This document shows, one piece after another, positions 45,371-53,251 of a stretch of 64,000 nt of DNA. The stretch is from Winogradskyella psychrotolerans (lineage in GTDB: Bacteria; Bacteroidota; Bacteroidia; Flavobacteriales; Flavobacteriaceae), in the NCBI RefSeq assembly GCF_018860545.1, contig NZ_JAHKPN010000042.1, forward strand, positions 47,839 through 111,838, written 5' to 3'. A model generated the notes under the pieces. It was not told where the DNA came from. It searched no databases and was given only the letters and a program-made list of their open reading frames with translations. The position numbers and the translations under genes are program-made. Numbering within the stretch: position 1 is the first letter of the stretch; each line of letters starts with the position of its first letter.

Positions 45371-46996
45371 ATGACCAACACAGCACAATTTGAAACCCAA
45401 ACCAAAGCACTTATTGACGACCTTAAAAGCGTTTGTGCCAATTACGGTTTAGGAAATGACGGAAACGAATTTAAAATAATCACGCAAGTATTTCTATATA
45501 AATTCTTAAACGATAAATACGTTTACGAGTTGAAACAATTAGAACCCGATTTAGCAAGGGCCGAAAACTTTGACGAGGCACTTAAAACGTATTCTGAAGA
45601 CGATTTAGAAATGCTAACCATGCAAATAAGTGAAAATACGGCGCGCATTGCACCTAAAAACTTATTGTCGCGTTTATTTGAACAACAAAATAAAGATCAA
45701 TTTGCAGATATTTTTGATGAAACCTTAGTAAGCGTAGCCAAAGATAATATCGATATTTTCTCGGTATTGACACAAGGAGGAGAAAAAGTAGTCCTGTTTG
45801 AAAACCTAAGTAAATACGTTACTGATAAAAAGGATGACTTCTGTAAAGCCTTAGTAAACAAATTAGTTGGTTTTAGTTTTGAACATATATTCACTCAGAA
45901 ATTCGATTTTTTCGCGACTATTTTCGAGTATTTAATAAAAGATTATAACACCAATTCTGGAGGTAAATATGCTGAGTATTTTACACCACACGCTGTAGCT
46001 AAAATTATGGCTGCTTGTTTGGTCACTGGAGACGATGTAAACAACGTCACCTGTTACGACCCAAGTGCAGGATCGGGAACCTTGTTAATGAATATTGCAC
46101 ACGCCATTGGCGAAGATAAGTGTACCATTTACTCACAAGACATCTCACAAAAATCGTCTGCCTTATTGCGTTTAAATCTTATTTTAAACAATTTGGTGCA
46201 TTCCATACAAAACATTATACAAGGCAATACCATTTTAAGTCCGTATCATAAACAAGAGAATGGACAATTAGAACAGTTCGATTATATCGTATCTAATCCA
46301 CCATTTAAGCTCGATTTTAGTGATTATAGTGCAGATTTAGACAGTAAAGCAAACAAAGAGCGCTTTTTTGCAGGCATCCCAAAAGTGCCAACAAAAAAGA
46401 AAGATTCTATGGCTATTTACTTGCTGTTTATACAACACATTATGCACAGCTTAACAGCCAAAGGAAAAGCAGCCATTGTAGTACCAACAGGTTTTATAAC
46501 CGCACAATCTGGTATTGATAAAAAAATTAGACAAAAACTGGTTGAAAGTAAAATGCTAGCAGGTGTAGTGTCTATGCCATCTAATATTTTCGCCACCACA
46601 GGAACCAACGTAAGCATTTTGTTCTTAGATAAAACCAATACTAAAGATGTAGTGTTAGTAGATGCTTCTAATTTAGGAACCAAAGTAAAAGAAGGTAAAA
46701 ACCAAAAAACAGTTTTAAGCGAAGCCGAAGAACAACAAATTATAAATGTGTTTAATGCGAAGGAAGCCAAAGATGATTTATCTGTTGTGGTAAGTTATGA
46801 GGATATAAAAGCTAAAAACTACAGCCTAAGTGCAGGACAGTATTTTGAAGTAAAGATTGAATATACAGATATTACTTCGGAAGAGTTTACTGCTAAAATG
46901 AATGGGTTTGAAAGTAATTTAGAAACGCTTTTTGCTGAATCTAAAAGTTTAGAAAAGGAAATTCAGAATAATTTGAAAGGGTTGAAATATGAGTAA
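45371..46996 (+). CDS. hsdM: Type I restriction-modification, DNA methyltransferase subunit M
   Basis: The 541-residue N6-adenine methyltransferase has an N-terminal helical HsdM domain (about residues 5-170, NEFKIITQVFLYKFLNDKYVYEL). The catalytic Rossmann domain has motif I as CYDPSAGSGTLLMN (about residue 231) and motif IV as YIVSNPPFKLDF (about 308). YAEYFTPHAVAKIMA precedes motif I, as is usual. It protects host DNA together with HsdS. The 3' end overlaps hsdS by 8 bp. All motifs are intact. Confidence 0.96.
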   Translation: MTNTAQFETQTKALIDDLKSVCANYGLGNDGNEFKIITQVFLYKFLNDKYVYELKQLEPDLARAENFDEALKTYSEDDLEMLTMQISENTARIAPKNLLSRLFEQQNKDQFADIFDETLVSVAKDNIDIFSVLTQGGEKVVLFENLSKYVTDKKDDFCKALVNKLVGFSFEHIFTQKFDFFATIFEYLIKDYNTNSGGKYAEYFTPHAVAKIMAACLVTGDDVNNVTCYDPSAGSGTLLMNIAHAIGEDKCTIYSQDISQKSSALLRLNLILNNLVHSIQNIIQGNTILSPYHKQENGQLEQFDYIVSNPPFKLDFSDYSADLDSKANKERFFAGIPKVPTKKKDSMAIYLLFIQHIMHSLTAKGKAAIVVPTGFITAQSGIDKKIRQKLVESKMLAGVVSMPSNIFATTGTNVSILFLDKTNTKDVVLVDASNLGTKVKEGKNQKTVLSEAEEQQIINVFNAKEAKDDLSVVVSYEDIKAKNYSLSAGQYFEVKIEYTDITSEEFTAKMNGFESNLETLFAESKSLEKEIQNNLKGLKYE

Positions 46997-48302
46997 TTGG
47001 AGGAGAAAAACAATTAAAGAATTGGTAGATCTAAATATTATCTATCCACCTATGGATGGTAACCATGGAGAGACTCACCCTAAAGGAAATGATTTTATAG
47101 AGAGCGGTATTCCTTTTGTCATGGCCTCAGATATAGAGAATGGTAAAATAAATTATTCTAAATGTAAATATATTTCTAAAGAACAAGCAGAAAAATTAAG
47201 AAAAGGTTTTTCTATTGAAGGAGACGTCCTTTTGACTCACAAAGCTACTATTGGTAGGACAGCATTAGTTTCTAAGCTCAGTATTGATTATATAATGTTA
47301 ACACCTCAGGTTACCTATTATAGAGTTAAAGATGAAAAAGTATTAAGTAATGAGTTTTTAAAATATTATTTTGATAATTCCACATTTCAAGAGCTGATAA
47401 AGTTGATGTCAGGTTCTGGTTCCACAAGAGCTTATATTGGTATAACTGCTCAAAAGAATCTTTATATTAAGTATCCAAGCCTATTTCGCCAAAAACAAAT
47501 AGCCAAAGTCCTTTCCGATTTAGACGCTAAAATAGAAGTCAACAACAAAATTAACCAAGAATTAGAAGCGATGGCAAAAACGCTTTACGATTATTGGTTT
47601 GTACAGTTCGATTTTCCAGATGCTAATGGTAAACCTTATAAATCGTCTGGTGGTGAAATGGTTTTTAATGAGGTGTTGAAACGTGAGATTCCTGAGGGTT
47701 GGGAGGTTGATGACTTTTTGAGTGTTGCTAATATTACTACAGGAAGACTAGATAGTAATGCTGAAGTTAAGAATGGCGAATATTATTTTTATACGTGCGC
47801 AGCAAATCCAACTAAAACTGATAGTTACTCTTTTGATGATTCCGTGATTTTAATTGCTGGTAATAATGCTGCTGGTAACTTTCATGTCAATCGCTTTACA
47901 GGCAAATTTAATGCATACCAAAGAACTTATGTGGTTACAGCAAATGAACTGAAATATCTCGATTACTTGTACCAAGTTGTGTTTAGGCAAATGAAAGTAT
48001 TAAAAACTAGAGGGAATGGTTCACAAACAAAATTTCTAACAATTGGGATGTTAAATAACATTCATGTTTTTGAAACAAATTCAAATTTGATGGAGGAGTT
48101 TTCTGAAAAAACAATTCCAATGTATAAAAAACAAGTGAATTTAATGAACGAAAACCAAAAGCTTTCAGAGCTTAGAGATTGGTTATTGCCTATGTTAATG
48201 AATGGGCAGGTGCGCGTAGCGCATTCCCAAGCAGATGGGAATCTTGGTGAGGTAGCGCAGGAGTTGGGTATGGTTGCTGAGGAGAGAGCGAATTATAAAT
48301 AA
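46989..48302 (+). CDS. hsdS: Type I restriction-modification, specificity subunit S
   Basis: The 437-residue specificity subunit has two target recognition domains, about residues 1-160 and 225-375. They are separated by the conserved helical spacer LFRQKQIAKVLSDLDAKIEVNNKINQELEAMAKTLYDYWFVQFDFP. A second helical region near the end (QKLSELRDWLLPMLMNGQV) is followed by a tail, VAQELGMVAEERANYK. Each TRD reads half of a bipartite site. The tail recurs in a remnant at 49023-49124, which shows duplication of an hsdS 3' end. It overlaps hsdM. Confidence 0.94.
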   Translation: MSNWRRKTIKELVDLNIIYPPMDGNHGETHPKGNDFIESGIPFVMASDIENGKINYSKCKYISKEQAEKLRKGFSIEGDVLLTHKATIGRTALVSKLSIDYIMLTPQVTYYRVKDEKVLSNEFLKYYFDNSTFQELIKLMSGSGSTRAYIGITAQKNLYIKYPSLFRQKQIAKVLSDLDAKIEVNNKINQELEAMAKTLYDYWFVQFDFPDANGKPYKSSGGEMVFNEVLKREIPEGWEVDDFLSVANITTGRLDSNAEVKNGEYYFYTCAANPTKTDSYSFDDSVILIAGNNAAGNFHVNRFTGKFNAYQRTYVVTANELKYLDYLYQVVFRQMKVLKTRGNGSQTKFLTIGMLNNIHVFETNSNLMEEFSEKTIPMYKKQVNLMNENQKLSELRDWLLPMLMNGQVRVAHSQADGNLGEVAQELGMVAEERANYK

Positions 48303-48363
48303 TTTATATATAAACTATTTACTTTTTTGGTTTTGAAGTTATATTAATTAAAAACAATTTAGA

Positions 48364-48993
48364 ATGGAAGAAAATTTATTTAATAAAATACAACATGCAA
48401 TTACTTTTTTAAGTAATCACTTCGGAAATGCGCCAAGAGACTATGGCCATTATGAACCCCGTTATTACAAGGCTTATTTAAAAGACAGATTTGAAATTAG
48501 GCAAGATGTATTAGATGTAATTAATCAATTAAGTGACGTTCCCTTCGCTTCAATATTTACTAATAACCATCGAGAGACTTTTCCTATTGGTTCACCTTTT
48601 CTTGAAGGAAACTGTTCAATAACTAATGATACACATGTCGGTGTACATTTGGAAATTTCATATATGTTATTTTATTATTTGGTTAATGAACTAACAGATA
48701 GCATTAGAACATTAGTTCAACTTGTTCGTTCAGATGAATTTATTACTAATTTTTTAGGATTGGTCGATGTTGAAGAAGATAGCGTAAGTTATAGGATGAT
48801 TTACCATGAGGCAATCGATGAATACATCAAAGCCAGAGTTCCTAATTATGGCCAATTAGTATTTATTTTCAATACATTAACGAATTACATAGGAATGGAA
48901 AATTCTAGTGTTGTTTTCAAAACAAGAAATATGTTAGAACTTATAGATGTCGGCACTACAACATTTGACTTTGATGGAATTAATATTCAGTAA
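48364..48993 (+). CDS. Unknown 209-residue protein between hsdS and an hsdS remnant
   Basis: The protein starts MEENLFNKIQHAITFLSNHFGNAPRDYGHYEPRYYKAYLKDRFEIRQDV. It is soluble, mostly helical and acidic, with a central HVGVHLEISYMLFYYLVNELTDSIRTLVQLVR. I do not recognise a family, and no nuclease or ATPase motif is visible. It sits between the intact hsdS gene (61 nt away) and the remnant of another hsdS 3' end, so it probably arrived as part of a cassette inserted by recombination. An immunity modulator, antirestriction or defence accessory role would be a guess. Confidence 0.7.
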   Translation: MEENLFNKIQHAITFLSNHFGNAPRDYGHYEPRYYKAYLKDRFEIRQDVLDVINQLSDVPFASIFTNNHRETFPIGSPFLEGNCSITNDTHVGVHLEISYMLFYYLVNELTDSIRTLVQLVRSDEFITNFLGLVDVEEDSVSYRMIYHEAIDEYIKARVPNYGQLVFIFNTLTNYIGMENSSVVFKTRNMLELIDVGTTTFDFDGINIQ

Positions 48994-49022
48994 TAAATAT
49001 GATAATTACTTTTTTACAAGGT

Positions 49023-49124
49023 TGTTTGTTACTCATGCTTATAAATGGGCAAGTTACTGTTGGTGAGGTAGAGAGTGAGCTGGGTATGGTTGCAAAGGAT
49101 AATGCTAAATATGATAAGGCATGA
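49023..49124 (+). pseudogene. Remnant of an hsdS 3' end
   Basis: In one frame it reads CLLLMLINGQVTVGEVESEL, then GMVAKDNAKYDKA and a stop. This matches the end of the intact HsdS (LLPMLMNGQV...VAQELGMVAEERANYK). It has no start and about 33 codons only. Its TGA overlaps the ATG of the ATPase gene (ATGA at 49121-49124). The ATPase gene must therefore once have been translationally coupled to a complete hsdS. The intervening gene and the new hsdS came in later, or the old hsdS was lost. Confidence 0.85.
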
Positions 49125-51280
49125 GGTTAGCTGCTGTTTACTTACCAAAGGATGTTTTACCTCATTTGTTCGGAGAGAATCATAAAGGTCTTACCTTAAA
49201 TTTTGGTGGAATAAATAATTATGATATCATAGAAAATAGCGAAGCTATTGAAGTAAGAGTAGCATCAGTTAACGAAAATTTTATTCCTAATTTTTGGGGG
49301 GAAGGTATATCTAATATCTCAGCAATCGTTGGTAGAAATGGAATCGGTAAAACAAGTATTTTAAGGGCATTACATTCTATAGGAGATAAAAAAAAGAAGG
49401 ACGTCTTTTATTTGTTTGAAGAAACTGAAGAATCTTGGTATTACTATAATGAGTTAAAAAATAAAAATGTAACAGCAGAATTTGAAATAAAAAAAATTAA
49501 TTCAGAAGCTCTAAGTTCTGTTAGGCAATACTACACACCAATTGTTGATATTGAACAAATTAATGCACTATCACAATTAGGTATTGTCTCTACTGGTGAA
49601 GAAAATCTTGGTCAGCTTTATAATAAGCAACTGCTACAGGATGTAATTTTATTAAATGATCCTGTAAAAAACACACTAAAAACTGTTTATCCTGATTTTC
49701 CTGAATATACAGAGCTTGCAATAAAAATTACACAGCATCGTAAGTTTGATTTTAAAAATGTATATGCAACTGCAAATTTAGGTAGTCAAGATAGAGTAAC
49801 TGTATTAAAGACTTATATCGAATCTGATCTGAGAGACTTAGAAGAAGGGAAATGGAAAGGGTTAATTGGAAGTGACTTTATTAAGGGTAATATCTTAGAG
49901 AGATACATCAATATAATTAATAGTTCTGGATTGAATAGCATGTTTGATCAACTCTGGGCTCAAAAGAAATATAGTCATGATGATGGTAATGATAAATTGC
50001 ATGGAGCTAGTGATTTTATGCAAAATTTTGAAGTTACATTATTTACGTATTTCATTTTAGATGCAACATTTCCACAAACGCCTTTCCAAGGTACAACAGG
50101 TAATTTTCAAAGTATTATTGATAAAGACTCATTTGAAGCAATTTTTGATGCTTTCTTTGATTTGTATATGCTGAGTATATATGGAATTGTTAGAGATGAA
50201 ATTGAAAGTAAACTAGAAAGGGTTTCGATTAAAGATTATCATAAAATAAAAGAAATTATAAATGACGATAGGCATAAAAAGTGGACTCAATCAGGATTCA
50301 AATCTTCAGATGCTGTAGAGTTAATGTTGAGATATTTAGATAGGTTTAAAGCTTTTTTTGACTTATACACTTATCTAAACAAATTAATTTCAGAGAATAA
50401 ATTTGAAATAAAAGAAGATTCATTAATTTACAAACTAGAAAATCATAATAAGAAAGATTTTTATGATTTAATAGATCTCTATAATAAGGTTTTAAGTGAG
50501 GCTAATAATTTTGTTTACACTCTAGATTTACTTACAATAAGATCAGTATATCCTTTATCTTCAGGAGAGAAAGCATTGCTTAATTTTTTTGCAAGAATAA
50601 ATAATAGAATCAATAAGCAAAATAGCTCAAACCATCCAACTTTCAATTATTATTTACTTTTACTTGATGAACCTGAATTAGGATATCATCCAGTTTGGAA
50701 AAGAAAATTTATTGATGCTATTACTAAATCAATTCCTGTTTTATTTAGTAAGCTTAATCCAAATAGAAATTTATTTGACACTGAATCAAAAGAGTTTAGT
50801 GATTTAAAAACACAGATTATTTTTACAACTCATGACCCTTTGACTTTATCAGACATACCTATTGATAATGTCACTTTCATTGACAGAAATGCCGATACAA
50901 ATAAATCATTCATTGTAAATCATAATGAAGATATTGATTTAGCAACATTTGGAGCAAATGTTCATGACCTTTTGGCTCATAGTTTCTTTTTAGAAAATGG
51001 TTTTATGGGTGAATTTGCTGAAGGATTAATCACTGATCTAATTAATTATCTCACATACGATAAAGACGATAATATTTCAGAATCAAATCAAAGACCAAAA
51101 AAGGAATGGGATAATCAATTAGCCGAAAAAGTAATTAATATTATAGATGAACCTCTAATTAAAGAACGAGTTCAATCTCTTTATAATAAAAAAGTGCTTT
51201 ATTATGATAAAGAATTGCTTCGTCTAAAGATTAAGCAATTAAACAATCAATTAAAAAAACTTGATAATGAGGAAGATTAA
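49121..51280 (+). CDS. Septu-like (PtuA-type) AAA/ABC-fold ATPase
   Basis: The 719-residue ATPase has Walker A GRNGIGKTS (residues 71-79) and an ABC-type signature YPLSSGEKALLNFFARI. Walker B is YYLLLLDEPELGYHPVWKRKF, and the switch is QIIFTTHDPLTLSDIP. Long helical segments (about residues 200-480) lie between the halves, as in SMC/RecF-like defence ATPases. The ending NVHDLLAHSFFLENGFMGEFAEGLI is typical of PtuA-like proteins that pair with HNH nucleases. The next gene encodes such a nuclease and overlaps by 14 bp. The start is fixed by the ATGA overlap with the hsdS remnant. A role in phage defence is likely. Confidence 0.82.
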   Translation: MRLAAVYLPKDVLPHLFGENHKGLTLNFGGINNYDIIENSEAIEVRVASVNENFIPNFWGEGISNISAIVGRNGIGKTSILRALHSIGDKKKKDVFYLFEETEESWYYYNELKNKNVTAEFEIKKINSEALSSVRQYYTPIVDIEQINALSQLGIVSTGEENLGQLYNKQLLQDVILLNDPVKNTLKTVYPDFPEYTELAIKITQHRKFDFKNVYATANLGSQDRVTVLKTYIESDLRDLEEGKWKGLIGSDFIKGNILERYINIINSSGLNSMFDQLWAQKKYSHDDGNDKLHGASDFMQNFEVTLFTYFILDATFPQTPFQGTTGNFQSIIDKDSFEAIFDAFFDLYMLSIYGIVRDEIESKLERVSIKDYHKIKEIINDDRHKKWTQSGFKSSDAVELMLRYLDRFKAFFDLYTYLNKLISENKFEIKEDSLIYKLENHNKKDFYDLIDLYNKVLSEANNFVYTLDLLTIRSVYPLSSGEKALLNFFARINNRINKQNSSNHPTFNYYLLLLDEPELGYHPVWKRKFIDAITKSIPVLFSKLNPNRNLFDTESKEFSDLKTQIIFTTHDPLTLSDIPIDNVTFIDRNADTNKSFIVNHNEDIDLATFGANVHDLLAHSFFLENGFMGEFAEGLITDLINYLTYDKDDNISESNQRPKKEWDNQLAEKVINIIDEPLIKERVQSLYNKKVLYYDKELLRLKIKQLNNQLKKLDNEED

Positions 51281-52271
51281 GATTTCAAAGAATCTTCGTG
51301 ATTTCGTAAAGGATTTTAATGATAACTTGTTTACTAAAACAAGAACAAATGGGTTTGTATGTCCTATCAATAAATTGGGAAAACTTTTATTGGAAATAAA
51401 ACCTAGAAAACATAAAGAATATAGGCTATATGTAGAGAAAATTATAGATGAATATGACTCTATTTTAAATGCAGATCCAACAAAAATGAAAACATTAATT
51501 GATGAATTTGATGCTATTGTGCACAGTTCACAATTAGGTAGAAAAATAACTAGTAAGAAATATAGTTTTCATGAAAAAGTAGTAGAAGCAATGCGTTATG
51601 AAGATTTAAGAGATAAAGAGTTTCCTGAGTACCTCATAAATTCAGATTTACGTACTTGTGTATATTGTAATGCGCAATCAGCCATTACTATCGAGCCAGT
51701 TTATTACAACAAAAAGAAAAAGAAAGACAGAAAAAAGATATTGTCAAAATTACAACTTGATCATTTTTATCCAAAATCAAAGTATCCTTTTCTATGTACA
51801 AGTTTTTTTAATCTTTATCCAACTTGTGCTAATTGTAATTTAGCCAAAGGCAAAGAGGATGCTAAATTTGAATTGTACACTTTAGGTAATGATCTAGATC
51901 CTTTTCATTTTTGGATTGATGATGAATCTATTTTGGATTATTGGATAAGCCTTGACTTGAAAGGCCTCAAAATTTATTTAGATACATTGGATGGGGATGC
52001 AGAGCTCCTTCAAAATCATAATGAATTATTTCAAATTCAAAAGATTTATGATGCTCAAAAAGATATAGGGGAAGAGTTAGTGTGGAAATATAAATCTAAT
52101 CCCAGTGTCTATAGAAGTTTACTTAATAAGTCATTTCATAAAATTTTTCCAGACCCATCTTTAATTGATAGAATGATAATTGGCAATTATAGTAAGCCAG
52201 AAGAAACATTTAAGCGTCCAATGGCAAAGTATACTCAAGATATTGCTAGACAACTGAAAATTATAAAGTAA
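51267..52271 (+). CDS. HNH endonuclease (PtuB-type partner)
   Basis: This 334-residue protein has a C-terminal-half HNH domain: a zinc site RTCVYCNAQ (Cys131, Cys134), LQLDHFYPKSKYP (Asp165-His166), SFFNLYPTCANCNLAKG (Asn182; Cys187, Cys190; Lys194). The two CxxC pairs frame the beta-beta-alpha metal finger. I use the ATG at 51267 rather than the TTG two codons upstream. The N-terminal 110 residues are helical and may contact the ATPase. It overlaps the ATPase gene by 14 bp. Together they form a Septu-like ATPase/HNH pair, which in known cases degrades DNA or RNA upon infection. Confidence 0.85.
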   Translation: MRKIKISKNLRDFVKDFNDNLFTKTRTNGFVCPINKLGKLLLEIKPRKHKEYRLYVEKIIDEYDSILNADPTKMKTLIDEFDAIVHSSQLGRKITSKKYSFHEKVVEAMRYEDLRDKEFPEYLINSDLRTCVYCNAQSAITIEPVYYNKKKKKDRKKILSKLQLDHFYPKSKYPFLCTSFFNLYPTCANCNLAKGKEDAKFELYTLGNDLDPFHFWIDDESILDYWISLDLKGLKIYLDTLDGDAELLQNHNELFQIQKIYDAQKDIGEELVWKYKSNPSVYRSLLNKSFHKIFPDPSLIDRMIIGNYSKPEETFKRPMAKYTQDIARQLKIIK

Positions 52272-52285
52272 AGAGGTTTAATTTT

Positions 52286-52462
52286 ATGAACTTTATCAAA
52301 ACTTACGATAAACAATTACAATCTAAATTAAACCATTTAAAATTGCATTCTGCATATTTACCTCATATTGGTTTAAAATATAATGAGGCTAGAGCTAAAG
52401 TGATTATAATAGAGGAGATTATGCAACAAGCCGAAGGTCAGTATAGTGATTGGAGTGCTTAA
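52286..52462 (+). CDS. 58-residue small protein in the defence operon
   Basis: This ORF starts MNFIKTYDKQLQSKLNHLKL and ends IIIEEIMQQAEGQYSDWSA. It lies 14 nt after the HNH gene with a clean ATG. It is helical and mildly acidic at the C-terminus. No family is recognised. Position and spacing suggest it is a genuine gene of the cassette, for example a small regulator or an HsdS-like helical adaptor, but this is inference. Confidence 0.5.
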   Translation: MNFIKTYDKQLQSKLNHLKLHSAYLPHIGLKYNEARAKVIIIEEIMQQAEGQYSDWSA

Positions 52463-52497
52463 AAATTAATATGTTTATATAAAATATTTAAATAATA

Positions 52498-53202
52498 TTG
52501 GAAACAAAAGCGATACCAGACATAGACTTGTTTACGGATGGTGGCGCAGAACCCAATCCAGGCAAAGGAGGTTTTGGCACCATACTAAAATATAAAGGCA
52601 GACAAAAAGAATTTTTTGGAGGTTATGAGCTTACCACTAATAACCGCATGGAGTTAATGGCGGTGATTTACGGTTTAGAAAAAATAAAGACTAAGGCTAA
52701 GGTGACTGTTTATTCAGATTCTAAATATGTAGTAGATGGTATTGAAAAAGGTTGGGCAGCAAATTGGGAAAAGAACCATTGGGTTCGTAAAAAAGGTAAT
52801 CTAGTTCTCAATAAGGATTTATGGGAACGCTTATTAACGGTTGTAAAAAAGCATGATGTTACATTTTATTGGGTAAAAGGGCATGCTGGCCATCTAGAGA
52901 ATGAACGCTGTGATTTTTTGGCTAACAAGGGGATAAACTCAGAAGATAGAATTAAGGATGAAGGTTACTTGGAATACCTTGAACATATAGAATTATACCA
53001 AGAGAAAACAATAGAAAAAGAAGGTGATTTATGCAGAAAGTGTAATACATCACTCATAAAAAAAACACCTAAAAAACGCAAAATTAAACCAAACCAATCA
53101 TTCTATTTTGAGTATTATCTGTATTGTCCTAATTGTAGGGCTATGTATATGGTGGAAGATGCTAAAAGAATTATACCTGAAGGAAATAATTTATTTGAAT
53201 AA
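52498..53202 (+). CDS. rnhA: RNase HI with C-terminal zinc ribbon
   Basis: The 234-residue ribonuclease HI has all catalytic residues: Asp14 (LFTDGGAEPNPG), Glu52 (NNRMELMAV), Asp74 (VYSDSKYVVDG), His129 (WVKGHAGH) and Asp139 (ENERCDFLA). It cleaves RNA in RNA:DNA hybrids. The start is a TTG. After the RNase H fold comes a linker, then a treble-clef/ribbon-like pair CxxC (Cys179, Cys182) and CPNC (Cys210, Cys213), not found in ordinary RNase HI of about 155 residues. It sits inside a defence island 35 nt after a small gene and before a helicase-nuclease. A role in acting on R-loops during defence is inferred. Confidence 0.87.
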   Translation: METKAIPDIDLFTDGGAEPNPGKGGFGTILKYKGRQKEFFGGYELTTNNRMELMAVIYGLEKIKTKAKVTVYSDSKYVVDGIEKGWAANWEKNHWVRKKGNLVLNKDLWERLLTVVKKHDVTFYWVKGHAGHLENERCDFLANKGINSEDRIKDEGYLEYLEHIELYQEKTIEKEGDLCRKCNTSLIKKTPKKRKIKPNQSFYFEYYLYCPNCRAMYMVEDAKRIIPEGNNLFE

Positions 53203-53251
53203 ATAATTTGTATAACAACTCAATGACCTATTAGAGCAAATATCCTATTAA

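Noticed and set aside
46417..46770. 117-residue minus-strand frame inside hsdM
   Set aside because: It is antisense to conserved methyltransferase motifs, with no start context or family.
52498..53202. RNase HI read as part of a retron or retroelement
   Set aside because: No reverse transcriptase gene or structured non-coding RNA was seen around it.
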